DNA from: Apostichopus japonicus
Lineage: Eukaryota > Echinodermata > Holothuroidea > Aspidochirotida > Stichopodidae
DNA length: 64,000 nucleotides
Assembly: GCF_037975245.1 (NCBI RefSeq)
Contig: NC_092579.1
Location: forward strand, 565,001-629,000
Direction of reading: 5' to 3'
Position numbers and translations under genes: made by a program. The notes beneath the pieces are model-generated. The model was not told the DNA's origin. It worked only from the letters and a program-made list of their open reading frames with translations, and did not search any database. Positions 1-11,006 of this stretch are shown piece after piece; the stretch's first letter is position 1, and each line of letters starts with the position of its first letter.

Positions 1-1073
1 ATGGATGGATGCCACCTGCAGAGAATATATCTTCATGTATGGATGGATGCCACCTCCAGAGAATATAACTTCATAGATATATGGATGCCACCTGCAGAGA
101 ATATAACTTCATAGATGGATGGATGCCACCTGCAGAGAATATAACTTCATGGATGGATGGATGCCACCTGCAGAGAATATAACTTCATAGATGGATGGAT
201 GCCACCTGCAGAGAATATAACTTCATAGATGGATGGATGCCACCTGCAGAGAAATATAACTTCATGGATGGATGGATGCCACCTGCAGAGAATATAACTT
301 CATGGATGGATGGATGCCACCTGCAGAGAAATATAACTTCATGGATTGATGGATGCCACCTGCAGAGAATATAACTTCATGGATGGATGGATGCCACCTG
401 CAGAGAATATAACTTCATGGATGGGTGGATGCCACCTGCAGAGAATATAACTTCATGGATTGATGGATGCCACCTGCAGAGAATATAACTTCATGGATGG
501 ATGGATGTATGCCACCTGCAGGGAATATAACTTCATGGATGGATGGATGCCACCTGCAGAGAATATAACTTCATGGATGGGTGGATGCCACCTGCAGAGA
601 ATATAACTTCATGGATTGATGGATGCCACCTGCAGAGAATATAACTTCATGGATGGATGGATGTATGCCACCTGCAGGGAATATAACTTCATGGATGGAT
701 GGATGCCACCTGCAGAGAATATAACTTCATGGATGGATGGATGCCACCTGCAGAGAAATATAACTTCATAAATGGATGGATGCCACCTGCAGAGAAATAT
801 AACTTCATGGATATATGGATGCCACCTGCAGAGAATATAACTTCATGGATGGATGGATGCCACCTGCAGAGAAATATAACTTCATGGATTGATGGATGCC
901 ACCTGCAGAGAAATATAACTTCATGGATGGATGGATGCCACCTGCAGAGAAATATAACTTCATGGATATATGGATGCCACCTGCAGAGAATATAACTTCA
1001 TGGATGGATGGATGCCACCTGCAGAGAATATAACTTCATGGATGGATGGATGCCACCTGCAGAGAATATAAGC
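1..1073. repeat. 38-39 bp minisatellite, open at the left edge
   Basis: About 28 head-to-tail units, each made of two to four ATGG/ATGA tetramers followed by a conserved GCCACCTGCAGAGAATATAA core. Units differ by tetramer number and by one inserted A (AGAATAT or AGAAATAT). The array starts at or before base 1 and stops sharply near 1073. The short open frame at 699-995 only reads the repeat. Confidence 0.97.
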
Positions 1074-1484
1074 AGATCGATTTCGATTAAAACCTTTTAA
1101 TATTTTAAGATGAAATTCAAATTAATTAATGGTGTATCAAACCTTTCAAGGCTTATTTTAACAATTTGCCAATGATTAAAGTTTTCGTTTCATTTTCTAT
1201 TAGACAAATGACCGGGTACATGTTTGAATGTGTGCCGTGGGGGGGGGGGGGGTCATTACCTCGCGGCATTACTATAGCGGCATAAGTATATATAGATTGC
1301 AAGTATGTGACCTCACAACACCACCGCTTCCATCCATTAAAAATGTTAAACCTCTGCCGCCAAAATACGTTAATTTGATACTTAACATAAAATGTACGGT
1401 TGGTATTTATTTTAGCTTCACAAGTTCGGATCACTTTGACCATTGTCGTACAATACAAAAATGAACATTTAGCATAGAGGCCAA
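1074..1484. other. Intergenic stretch, no gene seen
   Basis: AT-rich unique-looking sequence with a run of about 13 G near 1240. The overlapping open frames on both strands have no recognisable domain and no shared pattern. The last eight bases (GAGGCCAA, 1477-1484) are the left copy of the hAT target-site duplication. Confidence 0.6.
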
Positions 1485-3558
1485 CACTGGCGGATCCAGG
1501 GCCTTTGTTTGGGAGGGGCCAAAGTGGCGTTAGAGTGATATGGGGGAGGGGTCTAAGGGGAGGGGTGGAACATTTTCTATTGCTGAATGCCCTCAGATCA
1601 GCGGCGTAACGATGAGTCTGGGTGCCCCTGGGTCCAGGGAAGGAAGGGCCCCCCTGGCTGCTGCGGAGAGTCAACCGATGTGCGCGGAGCGCACATCACG
1701 AGCGCGGAGCGCGAAGTCCCAAAGGCGTGGGTCCAGAGCCCGCCTTAGGGCCCTGGAAGCTCTGGGGTTCTACAAGCTCTCTGGTGCAATCTAAGCCGTA
1801 TATGGAACATTTCGTGGTGATTTTATCGACTGAGATTTGAGGAAAATCTGCGTTCATAGACACATTTTTGTTCCGCCTTGTCTGTCATACTGGGAACATG
1901 AAAAAATGTGTTGCAAAGCTAGAATGCATTAAGAGATTGAAAGGACAATAAGACCAAATGACCAATGTCCAATTAACATCAACATGTATATTTCCACCCG
2001 TGGCGTAACTCCTGTGGACAAATGGTATCCATTACAGGCGCGGCGGAACGGGAAAATTATTGGGGGGCTAATGTGTGGAGACTATCTAAGCGGAGCGCCA
2101 CCATCGGTTGGCGCGGAGCGTACAAGAAAATTTTGGGTTTTTCAAACCCCCAGATGGCCGGAAACGGCACTTCCCGAGTGTTTTATGCTGCGAATACCTA
2201 GCCCTAAAATATGGGTCTCAAGCCTGCAATTTCTCAGATTGCACGTAAAAATCTGTAAAAACAATGTAATTTGTATATTTGATGGTGTTTTAAGAGAGTA
2301 GCTATTACTCGTAGTGTACTCGCAAAGGCGTTTTTGAGTGTAGTAAATTACTACTTGCAATTAAATGCAATAATTAAATAAATGTCATAAGAAAAAACAG
2401 AAAGCATTTCTTAATGTCAACAAATGGGTAATTCCAAAACCATGTGCAGTTGCCAACAAATTTCTATGAACCAAGCACTGTCACGAATGCATGTACCCTA
2501 TACAGTACAGGTGAAATGCTAATAGGCCTATTGTGTTTTTGTTCGTTTAATAATTGATTGCGTTTAAACATAGAGCCATGTTCCACGCCTTGCGTGTACT
2601 CGTAGTGTAAAATGAGGCACGTCATTGGCCTAAGACGAAGTTGTGTTGCGCTTACCGGTACTCACACTCACTGCTTCCACTTTTCACGGGGCGTGAAGAC
2701 GCGGTTGAGGTGACAATGTGGTCTATAGCCAGGGGACGGGCCGAGGGTCCCCCCAGCATTTACTAAAATTATTACACCTATATAGTATACGTGTGCATCG
2801 GACAGATCGACAAGTATGCATTGAAAAATGGGCAGATGCACGTTTCGGACCCTTGGTAAATATTGGGGGGGGGGCTTATCATGCATTTGCCCCCTCAACT
2901 TTTTCATTGGGGGGCCGAGCCCCCCCCCCCAAGCCCCCCGGTTCCGCCGCCACTGGTATCCAAGTTCCCGAGAACTTGGAAAGGCTAGAGCTTGAATTTA
3001 CTGAGCCTGGCCTTCTTGTCAGCAAACATATCGATTAGTCCATCTATATCAAGTGACCATGCCTCCTCGCTCTCGATGGAAAGGATAGCCAGCGAATCCA
3101 GCCGATCTTGAGAAATGGTTGAACGTAGGTAAGTCTTGATTAGCTTCAACTTGGAGAATGATCTTTCTGCGGTCGCCACTGTGACTGGAAGTGTAATAAA
3201 GTGTACAATGGTGATGTTAATGTACTTCTAAAAAAATGTTTCCCAGGTGTAATTTTCTAAAATATTTATAAAACAAAGTTGGGATCATCTTTCTCAAAAT
3301 TTTTTATTTTTCATAGGTTAATCATTTCTTACAACCAGCCTGTAACTGCAAAATGGTGATAACCTGTAAATCCTCATGCTCATACATTTAATTTTAAACC
3401 AGAAAACGTAAAGGTTTAGACTAGTCTACCACTGCTATTCCTCTCGATTTTTTTAATTTCCAATCATATGATTCAGCGGATGTTCGGAAACACTTTTTGG
3501 CTCACCTTTGGGGGGGGGGGGGCATGGCCCCCGTTGGCCCCCCTTGGATCCGCCAGTG
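1485..3558 (-). mobile_element. hAT-type DNA transposon, defective, with 8-bp target-site duplication
   Basis: The left end begins CACTGGCGGATCCAGGG and the right end is the inverse, CCTTGGATCCGCCAGTG, giving terminal inverted repeats of at least 14 bp. Both ends are flanked by the same eight bases, GAGGCCAA (1477-1484 and 3559-3566), the duplication size of the hAT superfamily. A hAT dimerisation segment lies inside on the minus strand (2985-3179), but the rest of the transposase is missing. The interior contains GC-rich blocks with GCGCGGAGCG motifs (1675-1710, 2090-2130) and another terminus-like block, CCGCCGCCACTGG at 2945-2953, so a second related element may be nested within it. Confidence 0.85.
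2985..3179 (-). pseudogene. hAT transposase C-terminal dimerisation fragment
   Basis: A 64-codon open frame reads ATAERSFSKLKLIKTYLRST, then QDRLDSLAILSIES. This is the conserved ERxFSxLKxIKtylRstmsqeRLsgLalLsIE signature of the hAT C-terminal dimerisation domain, as in ZMYM/KIAA1586-type hAT proteins. No catalytic DDE region or BED finger is visible upstream (3180-3558), and the right terminus follows within 380 bp. It is therefore an internally deleted, non-autonomous remnant. The strand places the 5' end of the original gene at the 3558 terminus. Confidence 0.85.
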
Positions 3559-3566
3559 GAGGCCAA

Positions 3567-4503
3567 CGGCAGATTCACAAACATTCCTACTCCAGTTAGC
3601 ATGAGTGAATAAATCGGGAGGGAAAGTTTTATGAAGAAATACTGATTTGAAGCTCAGTTTGTTGGCAACAAACTCCTGTCGTAAACATTGGTTATATTAA
3701 GTTTATAAGTCAGGGATTAGGGGTAGTGGAGGGGGATTAATCTGCCCTAAAGATGGCAGACGATTATCTTGATTTATATTGATTGAGAAGGGCGCAACGC
3801 TCATTATTTACTCACTTTTGCACAACACCGACCAACTCCGCCATTGAGTTAGCTGCGATACCTTTTATGCCGCGCTGCTGAACTAACGAATATGTAATGT
3901 TCACTTTCATTTGTCTGTAAACGTCCTCAATACCTGCAGGCATAGGTGGTACATAATTAATAAACTACTTTATCATGAGATCATATGCAGAAAGTTAATA
4001 TACTACTGCACCTCTCAAAATGCACTTTTAGATTTATATCCATCATTAAGGAGTTCATGAATTATAATCTCTGGTAAATGTGTTTACCTGAAAAAGCCAT
4101 ATTACGCATCCGATACTTGCCGCCCTAAACATATTTACCCGTGGAATTTTATTTAGAACTAAAAGACGTACTTGTAACTGACTTCGTAAAACATGACATA
4201 ACATTATATAGTGGGTTATTTTACGTATTAACTGTGTTCCGCATTATAGCTACTACAATTTATTTGTGTTTGGGAATTATGAAAATTATGAAAAGAATAA
4301 ATAGCAAAATATTTCAAGAAGCTTTACCTCTCAGAGGTTACGTGATACTTTTTTACGATCAACGAGCTACGCCGCCCTCGATTCAGACGGCCAACAAGAA
4401 ACAAACTAAATCATGCCTACAGCAATTTTTTAATATTAAAATTCGTTTTCGTGTCAATTGAGTAATAATTCATAAAGTAGAAAATTATTAATGTTTTTAG
4501 GGT
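3567..4503. other. Intergenic stretch, no supported gene
   Basis: Unique-looking AT-rich sequence. A 106-codon open frame at 4141-4461 has hydrophobic stretches but matches no family I recognise and shows no supporting context. It may be decayed LINE sequence upstream of the 3' end that follows. Confidence 0.4.
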
Positions 4504-4830
4504 ATGGAAACTTCCGAAAAACACCAGTATAATTTCTTACTCTTTCACAGGAAATATTATATTTATGCATGTAAATTGAAGAAAGTCAAACCTGCTCTTG
4601 GGGAATTCTTTTATCAGATTAAATTTGCTATTCAAGTGGAACAGCACAATTATTTTACAAGAAGCCAAAGAAGTACCATATTGTGTTACTTATCCTGATA
4701 TAAGAAATGCATTTGTAAAATGCGATGACCTTTTCTTTTGAATCTAATTTTATTGCCTGTTATCTGTAAGAGAATGTACAATATGGAAAAAGTCAATTGA
4801 AGCTGAATAAACCGGAGTAATGTTAATGGT
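4504..4830 (+). mobile_element. 5'-truncated L1/Tx1-like LINE 3' end
   Basis: The open frame 4504-4698 reads HRKYYIYACKLKKVKPALGEFF, then YQIKFAIQVEQHNY (broken here for length). It parallels the C-terminal tail of the L1/Tx1-like element at 13645-13850 in this window (HMKYYIYQAKMNSSIPNTNA followed by FKFLLQVEKYL). Both share the K-Y-Y-I-Y, F-x-x-x-x-K-F and QVE spacing. Everything upstream of the tail is missing. The 3' UTR runs into the ATG microsatellite near 4840, so the microsatellite may have grown from the LINE tail. Confidence 0.6.
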
Positions 4831-4839
4831 TTTATAATA

Positions 4840-4866
4840 ATGATAATGATAATAATGATGATGAAA

Positions 4867-4958
<92 letters not shown>

Positions 4959-5130
4959 GATGATGATGATGATGATGATGATGATAATGACGATGACGAC
5001 GACGACAACGACAACGACAACGTTAACGATAACGTTAACGATAACGTTAGCGATAGCGATAACGTTAACGATAACGATAACGTTAGCGATAGCGATAGCG
5101 ATATCGATAAAGATAACGATAACCATAATG
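4840..5130. repeat. Compound microsatellite: (ATG)n then (GATAAC/GTTAAC)n
   Basis: Uninterrupted or nearly uninterrupted ATG trinucleotides occupy about 4857-4985. They pass through GACGAC and AACGAC steps into alternating GATAACGTTAACG hexamers and GATAGC variants up to about 5125. The long open frames on both strands here are poly-Met, poly-Ser or poly-Ile artefacts of the trinucleotide period. Confidence 0.97.
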
Positions 5131-5440
5131 TCTAGTCAAACACGTGGAGTTATAGTATAGGAATACTTTTAGCCAAATACACATAGGCCTACAGTAGGTT
5201 CACAGATGCAATTACCTACTCCAGTTACACCATAAACAAAGATGATATTGTTCTGCAGTGAGGCCTACTGTAAGATTATGTTTTACTGTAGCTAAATAAT
5301 ACCCAGGGATTAACAATTACAGATTCAAGCTCAAATCATGCATTCCACTGTGCTCGTGTTTATTTTCAAATATTCGCGCACCTTGTCAAATGACTGCACG
5401 TGATGTATCTCCACATGTCAATCATCACCGAAATCGGGAT
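5131..5440. other. Intergenic, no gene seen
   Basis: Unique-looking sequence with no recognised feature apart from one TAGGCCTA palindrome at 5184-5191. Confidence 0.5.
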
Positions 5441-5449
5441 TTGGAATAT

Positions 5450-5835
5450 GTTAATGAGCTAAATCGATGATATGTCGATTTACTGGTATATGACTGGTAT
5501 TGACTGGTATATGTCAATTTGAGCTGCTAGAAACTGGTATTAGTCCAAGGAAATTGACTGCTACCGATTTAATTCGACATATCATCGATTTAAACTGGTA
5601 TATGTCGATTTAACCATTTAAATCGACATATACCGAGTTATTTTACATATCATCGATTTATATTGGTATATGTCGATTTAAATCGGTATATGTCGATTTA
5701 AACTGGTATATGTCGAAATAAAACTGGTAAATGTCGATTTAAATCGGTAGAAGTCAATTTAACCTGCTGGAAACTGGTATAAGTCGAAGGAAATTGGTAT
5801 ATGTCGATTTAAATCGGTATAAGTCGATTCCCCAC
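5450..5835. repeat. Palindromic AT-rich repeat built on TATGTCGATTTAAATCG
   Basis: About 15 irregular copies of CTGGTATATGTCGATTTAAA and its inverse (TTTAAATCGACATATACC) with spacings of roughly 20-24 bp. Because the unit contains TCGATTTAAATCGA-like dyads, many alternative hairpins are possible. Two larger sub-blocks containing GCTGGAAACTGGTAT (near 5525 and 5765) suggest a local duplication. Confidence 0.85.
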
Positions 5836-5839
5836 GATT

Positions 5840-6057
5840 TGAGACTGATGGCCCGTCATACAGGTTACCCTCCTATAGTTGAGCTCAGTCTAGTGCTATA
5901 GTTTTGGTTGATTGAACCAATTCAGCTGATTTGGGGTGAAAAGAACACCCCCCAGTTTTATAAATGCGGGAGGTCTTCACCCAGTTGATTATTTTTTTCT
6001 TATTTTTTTGTTAAGCCGTCTAAGGTATGTTATTGTTTGTACAATAAATTGAACTGT
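5840..6057 (+). other. Probable leader of the downstream L1/Tx1-like element
   Basis: This stretch ends at AGTAGGTTATCT (6058-6069), which recurs at 9751-9762 directly before the start of the L1/Tx1-like coding remnant at 9795. Removing the intervening 6070-9750 LINE would join this sequence to 9763-9794 and then the ATG at 9795. It is therefore plausibly the 5' UTR or promoter of that element. This is inferred from the direct repeats only. Confidence 0.4.
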
Positions 6058-6069
6058 AGTAGGTTATCT

Positions 6070-6832
6070 TAGGTCAAGTCAGGTCTTACCTGCTACTGGT
6101 AACCTGTCAAACCAGTACCACCTGTATCAGGGTCGAACTGTCAGCGACTAAACTGTCAACCCCTCTTTTTTCCTGGAGGAATCTAGTGAGGAGGGTGGCT
6201 GGACACCCTGATAGAATTAAAAACAAGATCCATTTTTACAAGGGCGGACGAGCTCAAACTTGGGAGCCAACGGCCATCAAGCAAAAGCTGTTCATTATGT
6301 ACAGTATTCTCATACTCACTGCCTTGTGTGTGCTAGGGATAGCGCAAGGCTAAGGGAATTAACCCTGACAGAAAATTTGGAGTGGAGCCCCGTAGACGGT
6401 CTGAATTGTCATAGGCAACCTTTCCGGCAACTCCTGCAACCAGCCCAATGCCAGACGTACTGCTCTGCTTTCCTCTGGAGTACATTGATGAGGTCGAGAG
6501 GGGGAACTTGAAGTATAAGATCTACCTTGGGCAACTCAGGATCCCCATATGAACTGCCCAGGCTTTGCGTCATGGAGAGGACACTTCATCCTTGTGCTAG
6601 CAACACAAGGGCACAACACGGAAGACAGCAGTTACGGGTTATAAGTCAAATCTCAATTGTCGTAGAGATGGACGCCACGGGTTGTCTTCGTCGGTGGGAG
6701 GAGTCATTGTAACTCCACTGATCAGCTACCGCCCGCCAAAACTGGGCAGCCCCCAGCCAGTAAGGTGCTGTTCCGACACGGGCTACATGCTTCTTTGGGT
6801 GCAAGGGGCTTAGGGTGCTAAGCACCTGAGCT
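6070..6832 (+). other. 5' UTR of the 6.07-9.75 kb LINE
   Basis: The sequence is clearly more GC-rich than its flanks and lies between the left direct repeat and the first endonuclease codons. Short open frames (6260-6511, 6527-6712) have no recognisable domain. LINE leaders carry internal promoters, but none can be identified by eye here. Confidence 0.6.
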
Positions 6833-7697
6833 GTGGACCGAAATACCTACCTTCCCAGCAATACAAGAAGAAATTTGAAGAAACTTCCAGCACTTCGTCT
6901 GGCAAGCTGGAATGTTAGAACTATGACGCCAGGCACTTCAGAAGATCTCCAGAACATCAACGACATCCGCAAAACAGCCGCCATTGATGCTGAGCTTTGC
7001 AGAATCGGAAGACCTCTACCTGCTAGGTGACTTCAATGCAAGAGTCGGTGCTGAACATGATTCCTGGCCCACATGCGTCGGTCACCATGGAGAAGGAAAG
7101 ATCAATGAAAATGGTCAAAAACTTCTGGAACTCTGTTGCAACAGGAACTTATGCATTACAAACACCTACTTTCAGCACAAAGAAAAACATAGAGTGTCCT
7201 GGATGCACCCACGCTCATATCAGTGGCATCAGCTTGACCTGATCATCACTAGAAGAAGTCGCATTGGAGATGTGCATACAACCCGCAGCTACCATAGCGC
7301 TGATTGTGATACCAACCACGCTCTAGTCATCAGCAAAGTTGTACTGCAGCCCAAAAGGATACACCATGCCAAACCAAGAGGTCTCCCAAAGATCAACACT
7401 GCCTGTACTGCGGATACTGCAAAAACTCACAAATTCAACGCATCCATGAAGGACTTCGGCCCTGCTCTTCCTGATGAAACTGCAGAATCAAGATGGTGTC
7501 AGCTTAGCTCCTTCATCCACCAGTCAGCCATCGATGCTTTTGGGAGGAAGAAAAAACAAAACACCGATTGGTATGATGCCAACTTGAAAGTTATTGCACC
7601 TGCAACAACAGCCAAGAGACAGGCTCTTATAAGATGGAAGCAAGATCCAAGTGCCAAGACCTTGAGTGCCCTGAGGAAATCTAAGGCTGAGAGTTAG
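6833..7697 (+). pseudogene. LINE AP-endonuclease domain, internally deleted and frameshifted
   Basis: The first frame (6833-6993) reads LASWNVRTM, the N-terminal metal-binding motif of AP-type LINE endonucleases, then DIRKTAAIDAEL. The next part appears in another frame from about 6990: LLGDFNARVG (the GDFN motif), HQLDLIITRRS, and SADCDTNHALV, which corresponds to the C-terminal S-D-H active-site motif. The part that should lie between IDAEL and LLGDFN, well over 100 residues including the catalytic Glu region, is absent, so a deletion joins the two at about 6990-7020. The second frame ends at an in-frame TAG (7695-7697), after which the same frame resumes. Confidence 0.85.
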
Positions 7698-9204
7698 AGG
7701 ATTGCCAGGAAATGTGTTAATGATTATTGGACTCAGCTGAGCACCTCCATCGAACAGGCCTCCACTAGTGGCAACATCGGGGCCATGTATGAAGGAATCA
7801 GGCAGGCAACTGGGCCAGCTGTAAAGAAGTCAGCACCCCTGAAGACAAAATCAGGGGAGATCATCACTGACCCAAACAAGCAGATGGACAGATGGGTGGA
7901 GGATTACCTTGAGTTATACCAGTTATGCCATCAACTGCATCCCTGTCCTACCAGTACTAGAGAAACTAGACGAGGAGCCTACAATGATTGAGCTTGAAAA
8001 AGCTATTGATGCACTATCCAGCGCCAAAGCTCCAGAAAATGATGCCATTCCACCTGAGGTCATCAAAGAAGGAAAAGCTACACTTCTACCCCATCTCCAT
8101 GAGCTTATCTGCCTCTGCTGGAGAGAAGGACAGGTACCACAAAGCATGCGTGATGCTAAGATAGTGACCCTCTTCAAGAACAAGGGTGACAGGAGCGATT
8201 GCAACAATTATCGTGGAATATCCCTCCTCAGTATTGTTGGCAAGGTGTTCGCACGTGTGGTCCAAGCTAGACTTCAGGTGCTAGCTGAGAGGGTGTATCC
8301 AGAATCCCAGTGTGGCTTCAGATCAGGAAGGTCCACTATCGACATGATTTTCTCTGTGAGACAGCTCCAAGAAAAGTGCAGGGAACAGCAACAACCACTA
8401 TTCCTAGCTTTCGTCGACCTTACCAAGGCTTTTGATCTTGTTAGTCGCATTGGACTCAAGCTGCTGCAGAGGATAGGATGTCCTTCGACACTCCTCAGCA
8501 TCATCATGTCCTTCCATACAAACATGAAGAGCACATTCATCTTCAATGGCAGCACATCCAAACGCTTTGAGACCAAAAGTGGAGTTAAGCAGGGCTGCGT
8601 GCTTGCATCAACCCTGTTCGAAATATTCTTCTCTCTGCTTCTGTCGCATGCCTTCCAGACCTCTACTGTAGGGATCTATATCCACACCAGGCGCGATGGC
8701 AAACTGTTAAACCTAGCCCGTCTGCGAGCCAAGACCAAGATTACTCGTGTTCTGATAAGGGAGTTGCTGTTTGCTGATGATGCAGCTTTTACCAGCCACA
8801 CCAAAGAGGGACTCCAGCATTTTATGGACTGCTTCTCCCAGGCATGCAGAGAATTTGGCATAACCATCAGCATAAAGAAAACAGAGGTCATGGTACAGAA
8901 TACTTCATCTATTCCAGCAATCAGGATCCTTGACTCCACACTTGTAGTAGAGGACAACTTCAAATATCTGGGCTCCCTGATGTCAAGCAACTTGTCCCTG
9001 GATGGTAAGATCAACGGGCGCATTGGAAAAGCAGCCACAGTGATGTCTAAACTCAACACCAGAGTCTGGACGAATAAGAACCTGACCCTGCACACCAAGC
9101 TCAAAGTCTACCAAGCATGTGTTCTCAGTACGCTTCTCTATGGCAGCGAGACTTGGACAACATATACCAGGCAAGAACACCGACTAAATGCTTTCCATCT
9201 CTGA
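7698..9204 (+). pseudogene. LINE reverse transcriptase domain
   Basis: Reading continues after the TAG to about 7925 (MYEGIRQATGPA, VEDYLELYQ), then shifts frame to 7950-9204. Recognisable RT blocks in order: LSSAKAPENDAIPPEVIKEG; CNNYRGISLLS; QCGFRSGRSTIDMIF; motif A FVDLTKAFDLV; motif B KSGVKQGCVLASTLF; motif C FADDAAF with both catalytic Asp; then the thumb region NFKYLGSLMSSNLSLDGKI and LLYGSETWTTY. The RT core alone is open for over 400 codons, so this copy is not very old. It ends at TGA 9202-9204, where the sister frame suggests an original CGA Arg codon lost by CpG decay. Confidence 0.93.
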
Positions 9205-9745
9205 TGCCTCCGCAAGATCATGGGCCACACATGGGAGGACAAGGTCACCAACAACGTTGTTCTGTGCAAGGCTAGGTCAACATCAATCTATGCAATGCTC
9301 AGTGAAAGTCGGCTACGCTGGCTTGGACACGTCTCCCGAATGGACAAAGGACGCATCCCCAAGGACCTACTGTATGGTCAGTTGGAGTGTGGCACAAGAT
9401 CCACAGGTCGTTAAGCTCAGATTCAAGGACTCGTGCAAAAGGGATCTCCTGTCAGCCCACATGGACATCAACACCTGGGAAGACTTAGTAGTAGATCGCC
9501 CCTCCTGGAGACATGAAGTGAAACAGGGAATAGATAGAGCAGAGCAAGACAGAAGAGAGCAACAAGATCTCAAGCGCCAAAGAAGGAAGGAATCTAGCTC
9601 TAGCTCAAAAGAAGATACCATCCATGTCTGCACTGACTGTGCTAAGGACTGCCACTCAAGGATAGGCCTGTACAGCCACCGCAGACGCTGCTCGAAAGTA
9701 ACGGAACGCAATCCATCGTCTGCACAGACGGACGGAGGCCATTGA
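9205..9745 (+). pseudogene. LINE C-terminal region with Cys/His motif
   Basis: Downstream of the TGA the same frame continues as RLRWLGHVSRMDKGRIPKDL to 9414, the region that follows the thumb in this LINE family. A frame change then leads into FKDSCKRDLLSAHMDI, WEDLVVDRPSWR, a basic linker, and HVCTDCAKDCHSRIGLYSHR followed by RRC. This is a C-x2-C...H...C motif at the very C-terminus. The stop at 9743-9745 lies just before the GATGATG terminus and the right direct repeat. Confidence 0.88.
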
Positions 9746-9794
9746 TGATGAGTAGGTTATCTAGTGGCCTATTATATTATATACTTTTTTCATC

Positions 9795-11002
9795 ATGGCC
9801 TTGTTACGTATTAGTACTTTTAATGTTCGTGGATTTAGGCAGCATAAAAGCGGCGAAAGAAAATTCCATTCATCATAGCAACCCAGCACTAAAATGGGAG
9901 TATATTAAGTATAAAATCCGTGTTGCTTCTATTAACTATAGTAAAGAAAAGAGCAAAAGAAACAAAGCATCATCAGCTTAATCTTCTTAGACACATCGCA
10001 GAGTTAGAGAAACAGTTTCATATGACTCAGTCTACGGAGGTACTTAATAATTTGAATATTACAAGGAATAATTTTTGATTATAAATTAATGGGTATTATT
10101 ATTCGTTCTAGAGCTGAATGAGTGGAACAAGGAGAAAGGAATACAAAATACTTTTTGAATCTCGAAAGCAGTAATAGGAAAGCAAAGGTTATTAGTCATT
10201 TGAAAGATGATAATGGTTTTATTTTATCTGAGAATTTTGAAACTCTTAACGAATTACGCTATTTTTACGAGAATTTGTATAAGGGAGAAGAGACTAATTC
10301 TACTTTTTTCGATCATTCTGTAGTCTATAAGTTTTTAGATATTGAAGAGGCAGCTTCGTGTGATGGTTTTTTATCCAAGAGTGAATGTAAAGTTGCCCTA
10401 TTTTCTATGGTTAACGGTAAGAGTTCTGGTAGTGATAGGCTCCCTGTAGACTTCTATACAAGCTATTTTGGTCAAGTATTGGTTCTATCGTAACTTCCTC
10501 TTTGAACTATGCCTATACCCAGGGCTCCCTCTCCGACGAGCAAACTCGTAGTGTCCTCTGCCTTATTCCTAAGCCTGGGGAAGACCACATGCACTCTTGT
10601 TAAGAATTTCCGCCCAATTTCACTTTTAAATACTGATTATAAAATTTGTTCAAAAGATTAGCAGCGACGGTAAACAAAATTTTTCTTCTATTATTGGCCC
10701 CAATCAAACTGGTTTTATGAAAGGTCGCTTTATCGGCGAGAATATTCGCTGTATTCTTGATACTATTGATTTCTGCAGAGAACAATCTATCCCGGGGTTT
10801 TTACTGTTTATTGATTTTGAGAAAGCCTTTGATAAGTTGGATTGGAATGTTATATTTTAATGTTTACGTTTCTTCAAATTTACTGACAATTTTTGTAATT
10901 GGGTCCGTACTATTTATTGCAACCCTACGGCATCAGGCACTAACAACGGTTCTTCATCTAAGTCATTTTCTATTTATAGAGGAGTGAGACAAAGGATGCC
11001 CT
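9795..11002 (+). pseudogene. L1/Tx1-like ORF2, 5' part (deleted EN and RT fingers/palm)
   Basis: Segments visible by changing frame: MALLRISTFNVRGFRQHK (9795); a basic linker region up to about 9970; SRAE, a TGA where Trp is usual, then VEQGERNTKYFLNLES (10105-10165); LSKSECKVALFSMVNGKSSG (10373-10435), the equivalent of the KSPG block; FRPISLLNTDYKI (10610); GPNQTGFMKGRFIGENI (10698); motif A LLFIDFEKAFDKLDW (10805-10850); and SIYRGVRQ followed by GCP in another frame because of one extra A (10970-11000). Each lesion is a stop or a one-base shift, so the copy is inactive. Confidence 0.85.
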
Positions 11003-11006
11003 TTAA

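Larger units (their letters stand above)
6058..9762 (+). mobile_element. Non-LTR retrotransposon (EN + RT + C-terminal zinc-finger type) with 12-bp direct repeats
   Basis: Identical 12-mers AGTAGGTTATCT at 6058-6069 and 9751-9762 flank a 3.68-kb body with LINE architecture: a GC-richer leader (6070-6830), an AP-endonuclease-like region, reverse transcriptase, a C-terminal region with a Cys/His motif, and a short ATTGATGATG 3' terminus. The retained leader suggests a full-length insertion rather than a 5'-truncated one. The coding part is dead: a deletion removes the middle of the endonuclease, there are in-frame stops at 7695-7697 and 9202-9204, and frame changes near 6990, 7915-7965 and 9400-9412. 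The family is widespread in fishes and marine invertebrates; I did not fix its clade. Confidence 0.9.

Noticed and set aside
1153-1840. Overlapping open frames on both strands (173, 78, 84 and 72 codons)
   Set aside because: They cross the hAT boundary and G-runs, have no domain, and shadow one another.
4686-5160. Long poly-Met, poly-Ser and poly-Ile open frames
   Set aside because: They are three frames of the same ATG trinucleotide microsatellite.
5450-5835. Operator array or replication origin
   Set aside because: The palindromic units have irregular spacing and no associated gene; simple repeat expansion explains them.
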